Position numbers and translations under genes: made by a program
Assembly (NCBI GenBank): GCA_031769625.1
Contig: JAUIMM010000188.1
Location: forward strand, 5,000,001-5,064,000
Source of the DNA: Taudactylus pleione
Lineage: Eukaryota > Chordata > Amphibia > Anura > Myobatrachidae
Length of the DNA stretch: 64,000 nt
Reading direction: 5' to 3'
Part shown: piece by piece, positions 57,933-64,000 of the stretch
Position numbering within the stretch: position 1 is the first letter of the stretch
How the letters are laid out: each line of letters begins with the position of its first letter
Notes under the pieces: model-generated
Told to the model about the DNA's origin: nothing
Seen by the model: only the letters and a program-made list of their open reading frames with translations
The model's database searches: none

Positions 57933-60900
57933 TGTTTATTACACAAAATACAACCATATAATTATACATAAAAACACATTTTACAGTATTTACATATTTA
58001 CATATAATACAATATGTTGCTTCCTTAGATCAACAATGCATCCCAATACATCATATCAATAACCCTTACTCCTACCCTCACTGCCCCCAACTTCACACCC
58101 AATGACCATCCCCCCTCACCCTCCACCACCAACTCTCCCCTCCATCACCAACCCAAGTAGCGAAAAGGTAAGTCAATCATCCAGATGTATGTAAAGCATT
58201 CCTCTGTAATTTAGTTAATACAAAGTGAAGGACAGGAAACGACAGAAACCAGTTACAAAGGACTCAGGACCGAACTTTCGCTACCCATTCAAGGGGGCCT
58301 CAGATGTCGCCACAACCATGACCAACTGACGGCGTCCATTCTTCCTTTGTCCATGTCCATCATCTGTTTCACCTCATGCAAGATTTCCCCAACAACCGTT
58401 ATCCAGGGAAGGACTTTACCCCTAATATCCAATTGACACCGTGCGTTCCATGTGTAATACCGTACTACTAAGCTAACTAAAAAAATCGTGCACAAATCAA
58501 ATCTACCATACCCCTTGAATGCCCCATAAGCCCATTCAGGGTAACTCAGCCCCGAAAGGCAAGGAATATGCAAGCGCCTTGAAACTCCTTTATAAACCTC
58601 TATGTTATAGGGACACTTACAGAAGAAGTGGTCCATCGTCTCCTCCTCCCCTAGACACTCCTCACATAGACAACCACGATCATCGGCACTTCTTACTTTA
58701 AGATTACCTCTAACGTAGAGCCTTCCATGGAAGGAGAGCCAGGCGATGTCTCTAAATTTCAGAGGAATCCTCTGAGAATTAATCAGAGCCAATCCCTCCA
58801 AACACATCTCACCTGGGCAATCCTTTAGGGCCAGCGGAACATAGAAGTAACATAGAAGTAAGTCTGCAGAATTCTTAACCCCATCTCCCTCCTGGCCAAG
58901 CCTCTCACATCACCGACCTCCAAGTTCCACCGTCTCATCACTTTCAGACACAGGATCACGTAGATCAGGAGGTAGCCTCGCCTAACTCGGGGTATCTTGA
59001 TTCGACCTCCCTCCATCCATTCTTTGAGAAAGGGAAACACCCATTCCCTAAGACCTTCTACCCATTGAGGGGGAGTCTCTAAAAACAGACTCCCTATGTT
59101 TAGTTTTCAGAAAGTTGTCACAAAAAATACTACAGGGTTGACCATACTCTGGCCTCCCTCCTCCCTCAATTTGTAGGTGATACCTGTTTTGATAATATTC
59201 ATCCCATTTCCCCAAAACATCAGGAAAAACAATGAATTTATCTTGGACCACATAGACTGGGGCAAAAAACAGACATAACTGACATACAAAAACACTGGAA
59301 TCAAGTAGGTTTTGCATAAATCAACCCTTTCCCTAAAGGAAGACTTCCATCTTCTCCAAACAGATACTTTCCGGGATGCAATCTCCAGCTTTTTCTCCCA
59401 ATTTAGGGTGCCATAATCACCATGGTTGAAATAAATTCCTAGAATTTTTATCTGTGGACTGGCCCGAGGGAGGCTGTCCGGAAGGTCAAATTCTGTCCCT
59501 TCCTCCCCCATCCAGAAAGCTTCACACTTCTCCTGGTTTATCCTGGAGCACGATGCCTCAGAATACATCCTGATGAGTTCTTCCACCCGCCGTGCCTCTG
59601 CCTCTTCAGACAGAAACACCGTGACATCATCTGCGTAGGCTGCAACTTTCAGTACAGGCCCAGGGCCCAGCTGCACCCCCTCCACTGCACCATACTCCAA
59701 CCTCCTTATAAAGGGGTCAATAGCAAATACATACAGAAGAGGGCTCAAGGGACACCCTTGACGAACCCCAGACCCTACACCAAAAGCCGCACCCACCCAA
59801 CCATTCACAAGTGGGAAGCTTTCGGCCTTCCTGTATATTGTTTTTAGCCAATTCACCACCCTCGCCGGAAATCCATACCATTCCAGTACCCTCCATAGGT
59901 ATTCATGATTGACTCTGTCAAAAGCCTTGGACTGATCCAATGCTAGCAAATACATTCCCCACCTCTCAACACGGCACAGCTCAATGACCTCACGGACACC
60001 AAGGACAGCACTAAAGGTACTACGGCCTTTCACCGTACAATGCTGAGAGGCTGAAAGCAGCCATTCTGTAAATTGAGTCAATCTGTTAAAAATTATTTTT
60101 GACAAAATCTTCCTATCTGTGTTGAGAAGAGCTATGGGGCGCCAATTCTCAACACACAGGGGATCCTTACCCTTGGAGAGCAATATAAGTGCAGACAACC
60201 TCATGGAAGGGGGAAGACATTCTTCACCCAAACACTCATTAAACACTTCCACAAGGCGCGGGGCCAAAATATCTGAAAAGGTTTTATAAAATTCTGACGT
60301 TAACCCGTCCGGGCCCGGAGATTTTTTAACGGATAACCCTTCAATCACTATCCTAACCTCCTCCACCCCTATATCACTCTCCAAGCAGTCGAAAGAGACA
60401 TCAGGCCTCACAAGCCCAGGTGTTCCCCTCAGAAAGACCTCCATCCTTTCTCTAATAAGTAATTTCTCTGATAAAAGGTCAGAGTAATAATCCACAATGA
60501 CCCCCAAAATACCCTCCTTTGTTTCCTGAAGGGTACCCTGGTTATCACGCAAACCTCTGATCTCTCTCATCTCAGACGTCATCCTACAGTTCTGATAGGG
60601 ATCTGGTGAGTGGTAATTCCCATAATCCCTCTCCAGAACCAAAGATGCCAACCGGTTATACTGAAAATCTTTCATCAGAGCCTTTACTCAGGAGATTTCC
60701 CCACTATCTCCCTCTTCAGAGATTAAGAGGTCCAATTTCCTTCTCAAAAAATAGTAGGAACTATTATTTCTCAAGTTCTTTTTCGCTACGGATCGCCTAA
60801 AGAAACTCCGAGTTCTCTTTTTGACTTCCTCCCACCACTCTGATCTACTCCATCCTGCCTCCAACAGCGACTCCTGTGCCTGGAAGAAATCTCTAAAGGA

Positions 60901-60956
60901 TTGTCTAACTCCCTCCTCCTTTAGGAGGTCTGAGTTAAGACGCCACATCCCCCTGC
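57933..60956 (-). mobile_element. 5'-truncated L1/Tx1-like LINE, inactive
   Basis: A 3,024-bp minus-strand retrotransposon copy bounded by an exact 16-bp duplication. Its 5' limit falls just before a WRLNSDLL segment that normally follows the endonuclease, so ORF1 and the endonuclease are missing. It retains reverse transcriptase, a C-terminal zinc-knuckle region and a 3' UTR (57933-58288) that ends in AATAAACA with no long poly-A. The RT motif set resembles the L1/Tx1 group; a finer clade was not determined. Confidence 0.9.
58289..60954 (-). pseudogene. LINE ORF2 remnant: reverse transcriptase and zinc-knuckle region, broken
   Basis: The product of an intact relative would copy LINE RNA into DNA at a nicked target. 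Seen in the 522-residue segment (59107-60675): SPGPDG (119-124), NWRPIALLN (about 177-185), LALDQSKAFD (D247), RQGCPLSP (305-312) and YADD (347-350), so the catalytic aspartates are present. The last segment (58289-58807) has C48-x2-C51, H60-x4-C65. Breaks: an in-frame TGA at 60688-60690, a stop at 59107-59109, and a frameshift caused by an 11-bp tandem duplication at 58839-58860. The 60691-60954, 59107-60675 and 58825-59040 segments share one frame. No endonuclease is present. It is not expected to be functional. Confidence 0.9.
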
Positions 60957-60972
60957 AATGGGGGCATGTCTG
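60957..60972. repeat. LINE target duplication, right copy
   Basis: Exact repeat of 57917-57932. A related sequence, GGAAAATGGGGGCATGTCAA, also occurs at about 61043-61062, so the target lay in a locally duplicated region. Confidence 0.9.
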
Positions 60973-61088
60973 CCACCAGTGGCCTCTTATACAGTTCCCC
61001 CCAGTGGGCATAGTCACATGCCACAAGGGGAATGGCCACTGGAAAATGGGGGCATGTCAATCACTCTGGGAACATTCCTTTCCATTCC

Positions 61089-62860
61089 ATATGCATCTTA
61101 ATGCCCCCAGTAGTATTGCCCCTCTTGCAATGCCCACTGTAGCAGTACTACTTATGCAATGTCCCTGTAGCAGTGCCCTTTATGCAGTGCCCCCTGTAGT
61201 AGTGCCCCCTGTAGTAGTGCCCCTTATACAGTGCCCCCAGTAGTGCCGCTTATGCAGTGCCCTCAGTAGTGCCACTTATGCAGTGGCCCTTATGCAGTAC
61301 CCCCAGTAGTGCCCATTATACAGTGTCCCCAGTAGTGCCACTTATACAATGCCCCCAGTAAAGCCCCTTATACAGTGCCGCTAGTAGTGGTCCCCCTATG
61401 CAGTGCCCACAGTAGTGATCCCCCTTATGCAGTGTCCCTTATACAGTACCCCCAGTAGTGGTCCCCCCTATGCAGTGCTCCCAGTAGTGCCCCAAGTAGT
61501 GGTCCCCCCTTTGCAGTGCCCCTTATATAGTGCCCCCAGTAGTAGTAACTCCTATGCAGTGTCCCCAGTAGTGGGCCCCCAGTAGTAATCCCCCCTGTGC
61601 ACTGCCCCCAGTAGTGCCCTTTATATAGTGCCCCCAGTAGGAGTCACCCCTATGAAGTGCACCCATTAGTGCCACTTATATAGTGCCCCCAGTAGTCACC
61701 CCATGCAGTGCCCCCAGTAGTGGTCCCCCTATGAAGTGCCCCCAATAGTACCTGTTATACAGGCCCCTAGTAGTAGTCCTCCCTATGCAGTGCCCCCAGT
61801 AGTGGTCCCCCTATGCAGTGCTCCCAGTAGTGCCCCTATACAGTGCCCACAGTAGTGGTCCCCCATATCCAGTCCTCCTTATACAGTGCCCCCAGTAATG
61901 GTCCCCCTTATGCAATGCCCCTTATATAGTGCCCCCCAGTAGTAGTCCCACTTATGCAATGCCCCAGTAGTGCCCCTTATATAGTACCTCCAGTAGTAGA
62001 CTCCCCTATGCAGTGCCCCCAGTAGTAGTACCCCCTATGCAATGCCCCCAGTAGTGCCCCCCCATGCAGTGTCCCCCAATAGTGCCTCTTGTATAGTGCC
62101 CCCAGAAATAGTCCCCCATATGCAGTGCCCCCAGTAGTAGCCCCCCTATGCAGTACCCCAGTAGTGCCCCTTTTTATAGTGCCCCTATTAGTAGTCCCCT
62201 CTATGCAGTGCCCCCAGTAGTGACACCCCTATGCAGGGCCCTAAGTAGTGCCCCTTATCTAGTGCCCCCAGTAGTAGTCCTCTTATGCATTGCCCCCAGT
62301 AGTGCCCCTTATATAGTGCACCTAGTAGTAGCTGCTCCTATGCAGTGCCCCCAGTAGTGCCCCTTATACAGTGCCTCCAGTAGTGGTCCCCCTATTGCAG
62401 TGACCCCTATGCAGTGCCCCAGTAGTGCCACTAATACAGTGCCCCCAGTAGTGGTCCCCCTATGCAGTGCCCATTTTAAAGTGCTCCCAGGAGTAGGCCC
62501 CCCTATGCAATGCCCCTTATGCTGTGCCCCTTATATAGTGCCCCCATAGTAGTACCCCCTATGCAGTGCCCCCAGTAGTGCACCCCCTATGCAGTGCCCC
62601 CAGTATTGCTTCTTATATAGTGCCCCCTGAAAAAGTCCCCCCTATGCAGTGCCCCCAGTAGTAGTCCACCCTATGCAGTTCCATCACTAGTGCCCCCCTA
62701 GTCAATGTCCCTTACATATATAGGACAAAGACACACACACACAGAAAAAAACAACATCTACCTGAATCCCCGCTCCTGTGCCCGCCGCTGTCCGCTCCTC
62801 TGTCATCCCGGCCCACTCTGCACTATGGGACAGACATCATCCACTGCGGGAGTCAGAAGG
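61089..62860. repeat. VNTR-bearing dispersed repeat, long copy
   Basis: About 1.6 kb of degenerate tandem units of roughly 26-33 bp (CTATGCAGTGCCCCCAGTAG followed by TGGTCCCCC), then a tail (CATCTACCTGAATCCCCGC, CACTATGGGACAGACATCAT) homologous to the tail at 53980-54060. The minus strand is strongly G-rich with many GGGGG runs. Frames of 60-140 codons within it are artefacts. Confidence 0.8.
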
Positions 62861-63542
62861 TGGAGCTCATGAGTGAGCTCCAGCCCGGCTCCGCACATGG
62901 GTGCAGCAGCCAATGAGAGTGTCTGACTCTCATTGGCTGCCAAAACAAACACACCGCCGCCGGGTAGTACGAGTGTATTACCCAGCGCCAGCGCTGCTGT
63001 TTGTTACTGTGTAGTGCGGACTTGAAATCAGTGTCCTGGACCGCGGCCGGCAGTACCAACCCCCCCTGCACACACACTGCCGGACCGATGGCACCCAGGG
63101 CACGTGCCTTGCTGGACCCCCCCTTAGATACACCGCTAACCACAATCCCCGTATGTATCAAGCTACGGAGAGTGAAACTGTGGGCTTCTTACTGGAGACT
63201 TCCCAGGGAGGGATCTTATAGGATCCCCTGTGACTCGCACATGCGCAGAATGACAGATCTCCCCACACCACAAAGGACAGATCTTATCAGAAGAGCTGTC
63301 CTTTGCTTGGACGTACATTCATACGGCATTAATAAATGCCACTATGCATGCAAAATACAATGCTTGATGCAGCCGGTCCAGTATGTGAGCTGGAAGCGGG
63401 GCTGGGTTGCTGACTGACAGCAGAGCTGAGCCTGTCAGTCAGTGAGGTGAGCCATCCCCTGTGTTGAATGTATAAGCCAGGGTCGGTGCAGGGCTTCTGT
63501 CTGACAGCCTAGTAGCTCTGTGCTGCAGTACGGCTGAAGCAC
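62861..63542. other. No gene recognised; GC-rich dispersed-repeat sequence with perfect hairpin
   Basis: A perfect inverted repeat with 15-bp arms (62906-62920 and 62926-62940, loop GTCTG) lies at the left. The 63060-63130 stretch (GGCACCCAGGGCACGTGCC) resembles a common dispersed repeat. A 138-codon frame at 63001-63417 lacks any recognisable domain. Confidence 0.45.
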
Positions 63543-63545
63543 TCT

Positions 63546-64000
63546 GGTCCTCATTCAGAGGCACTCGCAAGAAGCGAGCGCTCGTTCTGAATGAGGGCGG
63601 CTGCTTCTATTTTTAAGTGCGGCCTCCCGGTCGCTAGCTAAGCTGTGGGTTACCACCCACAGCTTTAGCGACCGACCAGGTTGATGGTCGCGATGGTCCA
63701 GACCATCGCTACCATCGGGGCTTGCAACGGGACCCTAAGGTTGGGTCTCGGCAACCGCAAGCCCCAGGGAGCTTCCTGCTCTAATCGAGCAGGAAGCTCC
63801 CCACTGACATCACTGCTGATGTCAGTGCGGCCGCCCACAAAACGGCAGGCTTTCCGTCAGGAATGCCTCTGTTTGTGTAGACACCCACCCGCCCCGCCTA
63901 CAAAACGGGGCGAGCTGTCGATCACCATCGACAGCCGCCCCTTTTGTAGTGCGCTCCAGAGCGAGAGAATTTCTCTCTCGCTCTGGGGCTTGCGCACGCG
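63546..64000 (-). mobile_element. Hairpin-chain element, copy G (cut by window end)
   Basis: The left end is GGTCCTCATTCAG with reversed module order as in copies E and F. It retains GGGAGCTTCCTGCTC facing GAGCAGGAAGCTCCC (perfect 15-bp arms), GACATCACTGCTGATGTC and ACAAAACGGGGCGAGCTGTC with its inverse. The right end lies beyond the window. Confidence 0.8.

Noticed and set aside
63001..63417. 138-codon plus-strand frame
   Set aside because: It crosses a GC-rich dispersed-repeat segment and shows no motif; most likely chance.

Overview
The window looks like intergenic, repeat-saturated chromatin from a large-genome vertebrate, most probably a frog or toad. The pointers are an L1/Tx1-like LINE, a ZBED-type hAT transposon, several terminal-inverted-repeat (TIR) families, and repeat openings that I associate with anuran genomes. 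The assignment is inferred from repeat style, not from a host gene. I see no host protein-coding gene, tRNA, rRNA or CRISPR array. Nearly every open frame is a by-product of tandem repeats whose unit length is not a multiple of three.

Layout. 1-7.7 kb: scattered short DNA transposons (one nested in another), a long palindromic element, a 35-bp minisatellite (3512-4687), a 22-bp minisatellite (5019-5393) and the first two copies of a hairpin-chain element. 7.765-38.987 kb: an 86-bp satellite of about 275 units with multi-unit duplications, interrupted once by a 7,507-bp hAT transposon (24574-32080) with a perfect 8-bp target duplication. That transposon has a TATA/Inr promoter, about 20 exact 160-bp tandem repeats, and an intact 1,037-codon transposase with BED finger, DDE-type core and hATC domain. 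39.1-39.6 kb: a third hairpin-chain copy. 40.3-46.5 kb: an AT-rich 101-bp satellite interrupted by a composite insertion and a telomere-like repeat. 46.5-57.9 kb: MITE-like elements, three more hairpin-chain copies and the first of two VNTR-bearing repeats. 57.93-60.96 kb: a dead, 5'-truncated L1/Tx1-like LINE on the minus strand with a 16-bp target duplication. 61-62.7 kb: a longer copy of the VNTR repeat. 63.5 kb to the end: a seventh hairpin-chain copy cut by the window edge.

The only apparently functional protein is the hAT transposase; TIRs, target duplication, promoter and intact frame together suggest a recent, perhaps autonomous element. The most unusual structure is the hairpin-chain family: seven copies of about 440-550 bp, with related 13-bp ends and mostly 3-bp target duplications, built almost entirely of short palindromes placed nearly end to end. 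Between copies the two arms of a palindrome often change together, so pairing is kept while sequence diverges.
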